From positions 997,501-1,061,500 of the forward strand of contig QVRM01001369.1 of NCBI GenBank assembly GCA_003439945.1: a stretch of DNA of 64,000 nt. The letters run 5' to 3'. The notes under the pieces are model-generated. The model saw only the letters and a program-made list of their open reading frames with translations, did not search any database and had not been told where the DNA came from. This DNA is from Dermanyssus gallinae. Lineage: Eukaryota > Arthropoda > Arachnida > Mesostigmata > Dermanyssidae. Both the position numbers and the translations under genes were made by a program. Positions 34,555-44,924 of the stretch are shown here, in pieces (positions within the stretch are counted from its first letter, which is position 1; each line of letters begins with the position of its first letter).

Positions 34555-35130
34555 GCTAACCTGACTACCCTTAATGGAGTTAAATCCGCGTTTCTGAAGC
34601 GAGTGCTTGGGGTGCACAGTTCAGCCCGTAATAGACTCGTGTACTTGCTGGCAGATACCCCGCTGTTCGTAGAGGACCTGAAGAGGCGACTGAATCTCCC
34701 TGCGACACCGGGATACGATCGTTTCATGAGTGAATACGAAGTTAAAATGGCAGAAATTGATCCAGAATTTTACACAGTTGGGGCAATGACATCAGATTCA
34801 TGGAAAGATGTAGGTAGGACTAACCGCCATATTGTTACGCGATTTGCAGTGCACGGGTATCACCACGTCGTGTGTGGCACAGTGGGATTCCATGAGCCGA
34901 ATGAATCTTGTGTTTGTAAAAATTGTAGCAATCCATGTTTAAAGTATCACGCCACTCACTGTATATTTTTCATCTCGTTATCACGATTGGCGAATGCTTC
35001 TGGTAACTTACCGCTGTAAATATGTGTGTTACGGCTTATTTGTTGCCAACGTGTTTGTTTGTATGTAGGTATAGATTAGGTATTGTTTTACCCAAGATGG
35101 TGTGGAAATAAATGAAATGAAATGAAATAT
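34555..35130 (+). pseudogene. LINE-A copy A4, C-terminal region
   Basis: The open frame is about 34555-35019: SAFLKRVLGVHSSARNRLVY, then VEDLKRRLNLPAT, VTRFAVHGYHHVVC and the zinc-binding end CX2CX3CX3HX4C (CKNCSNPCLKYHATHC, about 34915-34960). The 3' UTR ends in an (AAATG)n tail at about 35105-35130. It is 5'-truncated but otherwise open, the cleanest C-terminus of the family here. Confidence 0.8.
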
Positions 35131-35139
35131 AAGCCCTGC

Positions 35140-36040
35140 AGCACATAAAAAGAGGTTACAGTTCAAGATCAGTAGTTTGCCTTACTTATATTAGTATTTA
35201 GTGCTGTAAATAACGTAACGTCATTTGGTGCAGCTCACTCAACTTTTTCCTTCCGACGTTCCGTTTTTCTTGTCTAGCGTAAATTCTTCTTTGAGAGGAA
35301 GTATGATACTCGTAGGCCCATCTACCGCTATCCTCTTGCTTATTCAAATTTCTCCTATGGTTTTAATGCTTGCTGGCGTCGTTTTCGTTGTCTTCGCTCG
35401 TCGACTCCATCATGTTTGCTTTCCTTGAAGGTTTAGCTATGCAGAACGCGGAATTGAATTAACTTGCATCTATAACCTATGTACCTCTGGGAGGCATGGG
35501 GTCACCTATGTGCGGTTCACTTTTGCCGTGCTTGCTCCGCTTGCTTTTGAGGTTCGTGTGGCAGGGGTGAGGGAAGCTGGTGACCTCACCAGCGTCCTCA
35601 ACGCCGCCACCTCGCAACAGCTGCACCAATAGCGCTTTTAACGTAATAGTGTAGCAAACGTCCAAGCGGTTGAATCTTCAAACACTCTCGCTGTGATGCT
35701 GCTTGGCGCTCCGCAGCCTGACGTTGTACATGCGTCCACATGCATATCTGCGGCAATCCTGCCTGCACGTCAGCCGCAGGATCGCCTTCCGAAAGAGCGG
35801 GAAAGTAATCACGCACGTGCATCTCCCGCTCCTACTCCATGTTGACGAAACCCGCGGTGGCGTTTGACGTTTGCCGGTGTCATGCCCACACTCGTATATG
35901 TATGCGTAGTCATGATACGTAGCTGCGCCTATCAATCTATCAACTAAGCCTTGCCAGCATCTTAGCCTTCGTTGCAGTTTTTGCCATGGCTCCCTGCACA
36001 CGATTCCCCGTGGCCGTCACTGTCATAATCATCTTCCTCT
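35140..36040. other. No assignable gene
   Basis: The GC content rises at 35480-36040 and several minus-strand frames overlap (35477-35665, 35598-35822, 35678-36001). None has a recognised domain. They may be exon-like. Confidence 0.4.
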
Positions 36041-36048
36041 ACTACTCT

Positions 36049-36315
36049 TCAAAACGCCCTCCTAGATCGGCCTGGCTGATACTCGACCCGATGCACCTCG
36101 AGTGGCACCGCTATTGCCGCTTCCTTATCTTCTGTCTCTGTACACAGCTTGTATGACGCGCTATGCGAAGTTCGTCTAAAATCCGCATGCCGCAAGCGGA
36201 CGAGAATTCTGCTGCTCAGACGATAGACGTTCCTGTGCCGCCTGCGCAGCAGTCCCGGTGCGCAGTGGTCCCAGAAGATCATCGCTAGCAAACACACACA
36301 CGCTACACTGATCAT
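36049..36315 (-). CDS. Small ORF with signal-peptide-like start, unrecognised
   Basis: 88 aa from a real ATG (36313-36315) with A at -3. The first 20 residues are hydrophobic (MISVACVCLLAMIFW ...), like a secretion signal. The rest is basic (LLRRRHRNVYRLSSRILVRL) with two dibasic or polybasic stretches. It could be a first exon or a small secreted peptide of the host, or chance. It lies in a GC-richer patch with other unassigned frames downstream. Confidence 0.25.
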   Translation of the reverse strand: MISVACVCLLAMIFWDHCAPGLLRRRHRNVYRLSSRILVRLRHADFRRTSHSASYKLCTETEDKEAAIAVPLEVHRVEYQPGRSRRAF

Positions 36316-36329
36316 TTTACTCCCTACAA

Positions 36330-37364
36330 CGGCTGTCGGATATATGTGCTGTGTTGGCGTAGATATGTGTGTCTACACATGCGAACAAATTCACCTGCGA
36401 TTGTATATATATATATATATATATATATACACGCTAACTTTTCTGTAATCTTCCAGTGATCCATAAAGCAAAGGCTTATCAACCCAGCGAGCACACCAAA
36501 AGCAGCGATGTCAGCTGACGACGAGGACACTCTTTACACTGCGCGGCACTTGACCCATATACGTGACGTCTTTCATCCCTCACAGCTTCGTTCTAAGCTG
36601 GACAGCAAAGCCAATATTTTGCGCAATAAATGTTGCCCTATTCTGTGGCTCATTGCAGACCTTCATGCGTGGGTGTTTTGCCGCACACTGCGCAACTAGA
36701 ACCGGTTTGTTGAACTATCTGAACAAATACGTCTGTCCAGGTAGAATGTATGGTGCTGGTACAATGGTGGAACTAGAAAGAAAAAAAGAGAAAGCACTAG
36801 GTTTGGCGGATAACGCTCGTTTGTAAAAACAGAGGTACTGCTGTGCGTAGGATCGAATTCTGCTCGGACAGAATGCTGGTACATTCTATTCGTATATATA
36901 TAGCAAAAGAGATCAGTCGACAAGTTTTGGGTATATATAAAAAGCAAGTGAAGTCAGTCACCAAACTACCATGTATCTTTTATGTCCAGACATGGTAAAA
37001 TATTTGCCAAACTGCGAAATGCTGGCCGCGAAATGTTGTAGCAAGCTTTTTGTTTGCCAAGCTCTATGATTCATCCGTGAGGTGGTTATGACTGCGTAGC
37101 AAGCGAATGCACACAGGCCGGCAACAGCGTGTACATCCAGCGGCAGTGCCTCGAAAGTGGGCACCGAGGGCTGTAAATGCCAACACAAGCGACGGTCCGC
37201 CTAAACATAGCCGCAACGCGGCCGCGGCCGCCTCCACAAGGGTCATAACGACAATGCGAGAAGCGTGTCGCCCCACAGCATAGATGCAACTATGTTTTAC
37301 TTCAAGAAGCAACCCCTTTTATTACGTAGAATAATTTTTCTCTTCAATATTACGACATATATAC

Positions 37365-37412
<48 letters not shown>

Positions 37413-38680
37413 ATTATAAGCTACCAAAATCAGTCAATAAGCTTAAATTATTGCATTATTCAAATCTATATTAATCGATAGCTAGTGCACTTTCATTAAA
37501 TGGAAGGCGGTTTTGAATGTAGACTTATTGGTGTCGACAAAAATAATAACTGAAATTGAAATAGCCTTGTTCTTGATAATCGCATGATTTACGGCTCGCT
37601 CAGCTTTATTGGGCCCTGCATACTCTGGATGAATAGCATTATCGGACGGACACATTTATTGGAGACTACTTTCTCCTGAAGAGGCGTGTAGTAAACGTGA
37701 CACTGACATCACCCACAGCAGAAAAATCTCATGATTGTAAATACATCCAAAAATGTCTGAAAGTTTTGAATTTTCAACGGGTTATTATCGAATTGCATTT
37801 CACTTCCATGCCTTGAGTTTTGTCTCAGAGTAGTGTTATTTGTTACAAATCTACGAATGTATCTACTTTATTTCTCTACAGTTTTATTCTTCTACCACCG
37901 AAAGGCTTCCATCGATGCATTTCCTATTCGATAGCAAGAATCATAGCAAATCCAACTGATAGCAAGCGTACGAAACAGCGAAGACCATAAAATAACACAA
38001 CCTTTAGCTCATTCAGTCCACTTCAGAGCCATAATCGCGATTGGGTTCCATGTGCTTTTCAGCAAAATAAATACCACCTGCTCAGTGGCGTGGAGTATAC
38101 CTATCCTCTGTGAGCGCGAAGGCGGTGGGCGTGTTGAGAAGCGGAGAGAATCCACACTCGGATGGGTTAGCTTTAATCTAATTTCTCCGATTGGAAGCCC
38201 ACTCTAGTGCAGGGTGCGGCGTCAAGGTCGTATTGCTACATTGCCACTCCTTAGATGGCAAATAAATGCAGTCCGCTCCAGGTGGCTGGGCTGTTGGCTC
38301 CACGAACTAGAGGTAGACTTACGCCGATAGATGATTAGTTTTTCGACGGGGAAATTTTAAGACTTCCCAGGTTACGATGGATCGGCGGACGCATCGGTGC
38401 GTTTAGACCTTCTAGAAGAGGTGTGCGCCTCTACTTCAGGCCACTGACTAAGCAACGCGACAAATGTGTAATGTAAACGGTCTTTGATATCTGACCTAAG
38501 CGATATGAACATACGCAATGAGACCAACAGCAATCACCACATTTGTCATGAGTCCAATAACAACGACAACAATACGAAATCAAATATAAAGTTTGGTATT
38601 GTACGTTTTGCAGTATGTCTAACGCTCGCTGATTTAGCTTTATCTTCAAAAAGTAGTTTTTCTATACCTAATAGATCTGT
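36330..38680. other. No gene; (TA)n tracts
   Basis: TA microsatellites lie at 36403-36430 and 37365-37409. A short plus frame at 36508-36699 starts with ATG (MSADDEDTLYTARHL) but has no recognised domain. Confidence 0.5.
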
Positions 38681-38689
38681 AGTACTTTG

Positions 38690-39225
38690 GCTTGCTTGCC
38701 ATAGGTGTTTCACAATGTATACGAAGCGAGTACCTTGCCTGTCGATGCAAGTAAGAAGCCGCTTCGTGTACCTAATGTCAGGCTGTGCACCGGTGTTTGA
38801 GATAATTTGATTGAGGCTGAAGACGCTTCGTACAGTACCATTCGAAAGCTTCATCTCGGAATGGGAACATAACGTTGAATAAGTCCGACGAGAGGTTGGA
38901 AACCTGGATATTTTCAGTGCTTCTCACTTCTGTTCTGGTCTTGCGTGTGACAATCGCCACGTCTATTCTAGATACATAGTTCATGGCTATTCTCACCTGA
39001 TCTGCTCGAATACAAACTTCCATGAGGGGTACGCGGAGTGCGTCTGTAGACTGTACTCTCAGGCATGTACGAAGTATCATGCGTCTGCCTGCCTGGCCCT
39101 TGCAAAGAGATCACTACACTGCTATTCGCGTATAACATGCCAAGAGCAGCTGACAACTGTTGAAGTGTCAATGTTATATGCATACTCAATATGAGTAAAA
39201 TAAATGTGATGATGATGACGATGTT
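38690..39225 (+). pseudogene. LINE-A copy A5, C-terminal region
   Basis: Plus: CHRCFTMYTKRVPCLSMQVR, then SRFVYLMSGCAP. After frameshifts follow RHVYSRYIVHGYSHLIC (about 38965) and the zinc-like end CRLYSQACTKYHASAC (39044-39092), in which the second Cys is Tyr. The 3' end has AATAAATGTGATGATGATG near 39200. Confidence 0.7.
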
Positions 39226-39291
39226 GTATTTGGTGATCTACGTTTAACTGTCCAAGAGAAACGGAGCCCTTCCATCGCTTATTTAATAGAT

Positions 39292-39294
<3 letters not shown>

Positions 39295-39361
<67 letters not shown>
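39295..39361. repeat. (TA)n microsatellite
   Basis: About 67 bp of pure TA, just past the LINE-A tail. Confidence 0.9.
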
Positions 39362-39363
<2 letters not shown>

Positions 39364-39569
39364 GTTAAGTGTCGTCAGATGCGACTCAATATGTATAAAT
39401 AACATGATTACCATAAGATATGTAGACACTGCACGCCTCTGTTTATATGACGAACTAATTTCATATAAATTCATCTTTATTCGTATTTATAATTGCACGT
39501 TCAAGATACGTATATGTTATAATTACACCTACATGTTGTTGCTTAAATGACATCGTGTCCACTTTATGG

Positions 39570-40150
39570 GACCCTCTGTTTCTCGGTTGGGGGAACACGC
39601 CGTGTAGTATAACAGTTCGTATTTGTGTTACATAACTTTTACATTTAAGAGGTTTGGCACAGAGAGAACCTCACGCGAGAGGTCTATTAAGTGGATTGAG
39701 TCAATCGTAGCGTTTAACCGTTGCCGCCCTCGGCCTGCTGCCTGATAATGTATTATGAGAGACATCGCAACTGGAAGGTGTCGTCTTGTATCGAAGGCCG
39801 AAAGGTTTATTTGCGAACCATTGTACTTGATGCTATTATGCTTGGCGTCTGTAGCAAATATATTAGTCGTAGACTCTCCTTACGAAGCTACGTAGATGGA
39901 TTCTTTGGTTGTGAAGGTTATCCACGTACTGCGGGACGCAAATGTGCTGATAAGTGCGCCTGGTTTAACGTTGTCCGGCCTATCGATGGGGTGGCTAAGG
40001 TCCCCGCAAAGCACAGTTGTCTTGTTAAAGACAACTTTATCCAGCCTAGCTTTTGGGGAACAGATGGGGAATTGCTTTCGAGGGTTGGAATACATTGCAA
40101 CTATGTTGTGTGTATTCCAACCCTCGGAATTGGGGGGTTTCTCCAACCCC
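39570..40150 (-). pseudogene. LINE-B endonuclease fragment, copy 1 (uninterrupted)
   Basis: Minus strand: VAMYSNPRKQFP, FNKTTVLCGDLSHPIDRPDN, then ISTFASRSTWITFTTKESIY, a TAA near 39880, then in frame IKYNGSQINLSAFDTRRHLP and VAMSLIIHYQ. The pattern (AMYxNP ... CGDxxxPID ... TYVAS ... RRHLPV) resembles the C-terminal half of a LINE AP endonuclease, with GD and the final His kept. The second copy in this window is split across 46840-54790. Clade not recognised. Confidence 0.6.
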
Positions 40151-40250
40151 CAACCAGTAATTAGCTGCTCTAATTACTATTCTGCTGTAATTAGAGCAGA
40201 ATTGGCTTTCTGCTCTAATTGCAGAAGGCTAATTAGAGCTTTCTGCAAGT
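40079..40250. repeat. Cluster of inverted repeats
   Basis: A perfect 16-bp stem pairs 40079-40094 with 40111-40126, with a further CAAC/GTTG pairing inside the loop. A TTGGGGG/CCCCCAA pair lies at about 40130-40153. A perfect 13-bp stem pairs 40165-40177 with 40187-40199. GCTCTAATT/AATTAGAGC pairs at about 40211-40240. The motif GCTCTAATTA or its complement occurs four times. Confidence 0.85.
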
Positions 40251-40259
40251 ATAAAACAG

Positions 40260-41718
40260 TTGTCCTCTATGTATAATAAATGTTTTCTCTATGTATAAAC
40301 TTGTTTTGTTCCTAGGTTTTAGGTCATTGTAATGCTAGGTTTCTGTAACACTGTCGCCTTCATCGAGGAGGTGTTCGCTAACGTCACGTATCAACGGTCA
40401 AATGCCTAGTGGGTATTTATTCTTACTCTCCCCAATTTTCATTTATCAAACTGGCGGGTCGGTAACCACCTCAAAGGGGTGCTGCTCCTGTAGAGCCTTT
40501 GAGAAATCAACCCACTATAAAGCATATGCTTAATCTAACTATCGTTTTGGTCCATCAATTCTAGGTCATGATGATACCACCATAGTTTTTGACAAGGGAA
40601 CTTTACACTATAACAAAACGCTGAGCTTTCTAAGTTCATTCCGGACGCATACAGCTTTGGAAGTGCGGCCAATACTGATCTCTTTCGACACGGTTTAGGT
40701 TTCTATGTAGCTTCACACAGCACCATTTTCATAAATGACCAACGGTTGGTAGAATGAATGAAAAATAGCTTAGCAAGCTTTTTCTTAAATATTCTTTTTT
40801 CGTTTACAAACGGCACTAGATCCCACTTAAAATTATGTACGAATAATTTGTCTGCAGTAATATTTTGGTTTAGATGGATCTCTAAGCTATCAGTTTCAAA
40901 GTCATCAATGTGGTTCTCAGCCATTACTCAAACCGTGCTAATTAAAGTTTGATCCACAAGTAAGTGTTTCAGACATTAGCTGCCTTACTACAGTAGACGT
41001 GGCAGTGGTATATGTATGTATGGTATAAGCCGCGATGTTGACTGCAATGTTTATACTTACAACACAAGTTAATTCCGTGGAACCTCTTGCGTATCCATAT
41101 GCTTAAATGGAGTCCGCAAAAGTATGAATACACACACGTACACGCTCTGTATATACCTGCGCGCGTTTCTACACATCATCTAACGTTACCTAATTAAGGA
41201 GAGTCGCCTCGTGCCACCAGTCTCTCAGTTAGCCCCCACCCGCTTGTGGAGGAGCTTTGGAACAGATGCAACCCCCGAGGACGAAAACGCTCGACGAATA
41301 CCTAGCTTAGCGGCATGCTCAAAATCTGGCTAACACAAGTGCGCTGTTTTACGAGACACAGGTAATGAAACCAAACATGTGGGAAACGCTTTCAATCGAT
41401 CTAATTCAAATCAAATTACAATTGACACTTGACAACCGGTTTTGCTGTTTAGAAGTTCCATAGAAGGATATGCACGCATGAAAAGTTTTACAAAGTGTCC
41501 TTCGTTCAAATCCATGCGACCTGTAACATCTCCAGCTATAACTCGAATGTTCCGTTGCTCTGTAATATACGATGATGCTACCGATAACATTAACGTGAAC
41601 AATGTATGAACCAATCAGTGCTTAATAAGGTATATACGCAATAACATAAAGCTTAATAAAGCAAGTAAAGGCGGGTGGATAAGAACTATTGAAATACTTC
41701 AGCATATCGATAGTGTAG
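40260..41718. other. No assignable gene
   Basis: AT-rich. A minus frame at 41411-41614 (IRVIAGDVTGRMDLNEGHFV) vaguely recalls an endonuclease GDxN block, but I would not assign it. Confidence 0.5.
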
Positions 41719-41720
41719 TA

Positions 41721-41923
41721 AAGTGTGTTGCAAAAAATTAGCAACTCATGTTTTTTTGCGATAATTTCGGCTTGGTTTATTGGAATGGCTTGAAATTTTA
41801 AGCGCATGATGTACATGACAAAACATGAGTATAGTGTTGATTTCATTGCAATCTCATCAAATCGGTTCATACAAAAATAAAAAAGTGTGAAAAAACAGTG
41901 TTGCAAAATATTAGCAACAATAA
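41721..41923 (+). repeat. Left TIR of the Tc3-like element
   Basis: It carries two 21-bp direct repeats differing by one base: an outer one at 41725-41745 (GTGTTGCAAAAAATTAGCAA plus C) and an inner one at 41898-41918. These are likely transposase binding sites. Confidence 0.9.
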
Positions 41924-42097
41924 CATGCTAACAACACAGCTCTTGTTTGTAAAGGATAGTCGATACTACAGCTGATATTCGATCCCAGGGATCAAATGTC
42001 AGGAATATTGTCTAGCTAAATCAATCGTTATATAGCTGCAAAATATTCTACAGCTTAGTCGTTGTTCCGAACTATCGACGAATCTTATGTTTAAACC

Positions 42098-43093
42098 ATG
42101 GGTCGTACAAAGGATCTTTCGGATAACGAAAAGACAAGAATTGAGGCATATGCTGAGCTCGGTCATACAGTAACTGCTATAGCAACCAGATTAGGACGGC
42201 ATAAGAGCACCATCAGCAGGTTCTTACACCCTGGAGTGAACCAAAGGTGCAGATCTAACAGTGGGCGTAAGCCAGTTTTGACTATTCGAGATCGGCGAAG
42301 GATCATACAGTACGCTACTCATGACCAAATGTCTTCTTCCAGGATCAGGACTACTTTGGGAGTGCCAGTGCACCGATCCACAGTGTACCGAGTGTTAAGT
42401 TCTGACAAAAACGTGCGATACGCGAAAAGGAAGCTTATGCCGCGACTGCAACCGAAGCACATTGTCGCACGGTGTGAATTTTCGCATAGATACCAAACTT
42501 GGGATAACGAGTGGAAAAACATCGTCTTCTCGGATGAAAAGAAATTTAATCTCGATGGCCCTGACGGCTGTCAATACTATTGGCACGACTTACGGAAGGA
42601 ACCTAAATGGTTCTCGAAACGTGTGGCCGGTGGTGGCTCTGTGAAATATTGGGGCGCGTTTGGATATAATGGGAAGTCTGATCTAGTCGAGATTGTGGGC
42701 CGAAACAATTCTGACATGTACCAGCGCATTGTCGGTTCCCAGTTAGAAGCCCACTTCAGAAGAATTGGGGGACCTGACGCAGTTTTTCAACAAGACAACG
42801 CCACGTTTCATACCTCGGCTAGCACTATAGCCTTTTTTCAAGAACAAGGAGTGCTACTTTTTGACTGGCCGGCATTAAGTCCAGACCTGAATCCTATTGA
42901 AAATCTTTGGGGCCATTTGGTAAAGCAGATATACGCAAATGGTCGACAATATAATCATTTGTCGGACCTCAAAGAAGCTGTCCAGCAAGCATGGACTAAT
43001 ATTCCACTTTCGTACTTACAACAGCTCATTAACTCCATGAAAGACCGAGCTTATGATTTGATTCAGAAGAAGGGACGAAAAACCCGTTTCTAG
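42098..43093 (+). CDS. Tc3-like transposase (DD34E)
   Basis: 331 aa from ATG, unbroken. The N-terminal helix-turn-helix domain (LSDNEKTRIEAYAELGHTVT, then IATRLGRHKSTISRFL) is of the Tc3/pairing type, and a second HTH (MSSSRIRTTLGVPVHRSTVY) follows at about 78-97. The catalytic triad is Asp146 (VFSDEKKF), Asp233 (FQQDNATFH) and Glu268 (LSPDLNPIENLWG). The last two are separated by 34 residues. The length is usual for Tc1/Tc3 enzymes. It binds the TIRs and moves the element by cut-and-paste into TA. AATAAA follows the stop directly (about 43094-43100). Confidence 0.93.
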   Translation: MGRTKDLSDNEKTRIEAYAELGHTVTAIATRLGRHKSTISRFLHPGVNQRCRSNSGRKPVLTIRDRRRIIQYATHDQMSSSRIRTTLGVPVHRSTVYRVLSSDKNVRYAKRKLMPRLQPKHIVARCEFSHRYQTWDNEWKNIVFSDEKKFNLDGPDGCQYYWHDLRKEPKWFSKRVAGGGSVKYWGAFGYNGKSDLVEIVGRNNSDMYQRIVGSQLEAHFRRIGGPDAVFQQDNATFHTSASTIAFFQEQGVLLFDWPALSPDLNPIENLWGHLVKQIYANGRQYNHLSDLKEAVQQAWTNIPLSYLQQLINSMKDRAYDLIQKKGRKTRF

Positions 43094-43158
43094 AATAAAA
43101 TATGTAGTTTCAAATGAGTCATACAGCCCTGCTAAGAATCGAATACGCTGTAAGGCGC

Positions 43159-43359
43159 TATTGTTGCTAATATTTTGCAACACTGTTTTTTCACACTTTT
43201 TTATTTTTTGTATGAACCGATGTTGAGATTGCAATGAAATCAACACTATACTCATGTTTCGTCATGTACATCATGCGCTTAAAATTTCAAGCCATTCAAA
43301 TAAACCAAGCCAAAATTCTCACAAAAAAACATGAGTTGCTAATTTTTTGCAACACACTT
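43159..43359 (-). repeat. Right TIR of the Tc3-like element
   Basis: Inverted copy of the left TIR, with the matching 21-bp repeats at 43163-43183 (inner) and 43335-43355 (outer). Confidence 0.9.
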
Positions 43360-43605
43360 TATAATAGTATGCAATTTTGGTCGGCGCTCGAAACATTTAA
43401 TTGCAAATCGAGCATTGGTTCATAAATACATAGTGGGAGAATGATATTGCACGATGGGGCTTGTAATGTATGGGAATGTCCGCGGTTTCTGAACCGGTTC
43501 TTGCGTCTATTATCGGAAACTATGCTACTTTAGTGCTTCATCAACATAACATGACAACATAATCTCAACATGTCAAATATGAGATGTAAATACTAGTGTC
43601 ACGCA

Positions 43606-43608
<3 letters not shown>

Positions 43609-43640
<32 letters not shown>
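43609..43640. repeat. (TA)n microsatellite bordering the mariner
   Basis: Pure TA tract that runs into the left TA of the mariner element, so the mariner inserted at its edge. Confidence 0.9.
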
Positions 43641-43642
<2 letters not shown>

Positions 43643-43643
<1 letters not shown>

Positions 43644-44919
43644 GTAAGTCAAAAAGTTTGTCGGCTTTTTTACCCGAAATTAATAAGCCTTATTTATGCA
43701 GACAACAGTATTTTGATTCAATGATATATTGACCTTTTGTTCGATAACCTTCGCCCATCGCCTCGGTAGATCCACAATTCCTTTCTCCCAGAACGTCTTG
43801 TCCTTCTCGTCGAAATACTGAGTGAGGTGATTTTTTATAGCCTCCAAAGATTCAAATGTTGTGCCATCAAGGGAGTTCTGGAGAGACCTGAACAAGTGAT
43901 AATCAGATGGTGCGAGGTCGGGACTATAAGCTGGGTGCGGCAGCACATCCCAGTCAAACCCCGCCAATTTTTGCCGGGTGGCCAAACTTTTGTGTGGTGT
44001 CGCCTTATCATGTTGAAAAGTGACGCCCCATCTGTTTGACAATTCCGGGCGCTTCGTTGCTACTGCAGCCTTCAAATCTTCGAGTTGTCTGCAGTAGACG
44101 ACGGAGTTGATCATCTGACCCATTGGAAGCAGCTCAAAATACACGACGCCCTTACAGTCCCACCAGCAGCACAGCATAACCTTCTTCTGATGAATTTCGG
44201 ATTTAGGGATAGCTGCGGCCTGAGAACCTCTGGGGACCCAACATCTTTTCTGTGCTACGTTTCTGTAGAGTATCCATTTTTCATCGCCGGTTATCAATCT
44301 CCTCAGAAATGGCTCATGCGAGTTCTTCCGGAGGAGTGCGTGACAGGTATCGACTCGCCCTTCAAGCTGCCTATCATTGAGGTCGTGTGGTAGCCAGATA
44401 TTTCGCTTGCACGAGAAACCTGCATCATGGAGGCGATTCCAAACGGTTCCGTGGGAGACTCCCGTTACATCTTCAATTTCTTTTATAGTCAAACCTGGGC
44501 TCGAAGTAACCAGGCTTATGAATTCGTCGGTCTTCACAACGTTGGGTCGTCCTGACCTCGGTTCATCTTCGAGATTGAAGTTTCCAGCTTTGAAACGGGC
44601 GAATCGCTTTTCGACTGTGGATTTGTGTACTGCGTTTTCGCCGTAGACTGCACATATCCTCCGGGTTGTTTGCGCTGCACTTATGCCTTCACGGTAGGAG
44701 AACAACATAATGTGTCGACAATGCGTATTTTTGTCCTCCATTGCAAACAGCTGCCAATTCCGCAAACGAAACGGTAAAGTTGGAACCAGTATACCGTCGC
44801 GCCGCCACGGGCCTGCTCCTGAATGTAAACACCCAGGCGCACTCTCAGGCGGCCCTGCTGCAGAGCGCGGGAATTTCAAAAATGTGGTCCCAGAAAGCCG
44901 ACGAACTTTTTGACTTACC
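43643..44919 (-). mobile_element. mariner transposon, apparently complete
   Basis: 1,277 bp between TA dinucleotides (43641-43642 and 44920-44921). The TIRs are about 25-26 bp, starting GGTAAGTCAAAAAGTT, with one or two mismatches. One unbroken transposase on the minus strand. Sequence features of the protein suggest the mellifera subfamily (inference). Confidence 0.92.
43680..44741 (-). CDS. mariner transposase (DD34D)
   Basis: 353 aa from the ATG at 44739-44741. The frame also extends 46 codons upstream to a non-ATG start, which I reject because it runs toward the TIR and mariner proteins are about 345 aa. There is an HTH domain in the first 110 residues, then WLPHDL at 116-121. The catalytic residues are Asp153 (TGDEKW), Asp245 (FQHDKATPH) and Asp280 (YSPDLAPSDYHLF), the last pair 34 residues apart. 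The usual HDNARPH is HDKATPH, so one or two normally conserved residues next to the second Asp are changed and activity is uncertain. No stop or frameshift. Confidence 0.92.
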   Translation of the reverse strand: MEDKNTHCRHIMLFSYREGISAAQTTRRICAVYGENAVHKSTVEKRFARFKAGNFNLEDEPRSGRPNVVKTDEFISLVTSSPGLTIKEIEDVTGVSHGTVWNRLHDAGFSCKRNIWLPHDLNDRQLEGRVDTCHALLRKNSHEPFLRRLITGDEKWILYRNVAQKRCWVPRGSQAAAIPKSEIHQKKVMLCCWWDCKGVVYFELLPMGQMINSVVYCRQLEDLKAAVATKRPELSNRWGVTFQHDKATPHKSLATRQKLAGFDWDVLPHPAYSPDLAPSDYHLFRSLQNSLDGTTFESLEAIKNHLTQYFDEKDKTFWEKGIVDLPRRWAKVIEQKVNISLNQNTVVCINKAY

Positions 44920-44924
44920 TAAAC

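Larger units (their letters stand above)
41721..43359 (+). mobile_element. Tc3-like DNA transposon, apparently complete
   Basis: 1,639 bp flanked by TA (41719-41720 and 43360-43361), the Tc1/mariner target duplication. The terminal inverted repeats are about 200 bp (41721-41923 and 43159-43359) and nearly identical apart from small changes. They start AAGTGTGTTGC. One open transposase frame lies between. Long TIRs with two internal binding-site-like repeats recall Tc3 and the IR/DR group. Confidence 0.93.

Noticed and set aside
39721..40164. 147-codon plus-strand frame
   Set aside because: Antisense to the LINE-B endonuclease fragment, which has a paralogue at 46840-54790; no domain of its own.
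41411..41614. Minus frame with IRVIAGDVTGRMD resembling an endonuclease GDxN block
   Set aside because: Too short, with the Asn missing and no second motif.
44742..44879. 46-residue N-terminal extension of the mariner transposase
   Set aside because: No ATG; it runs to the element edge and exceeds the usual family length.
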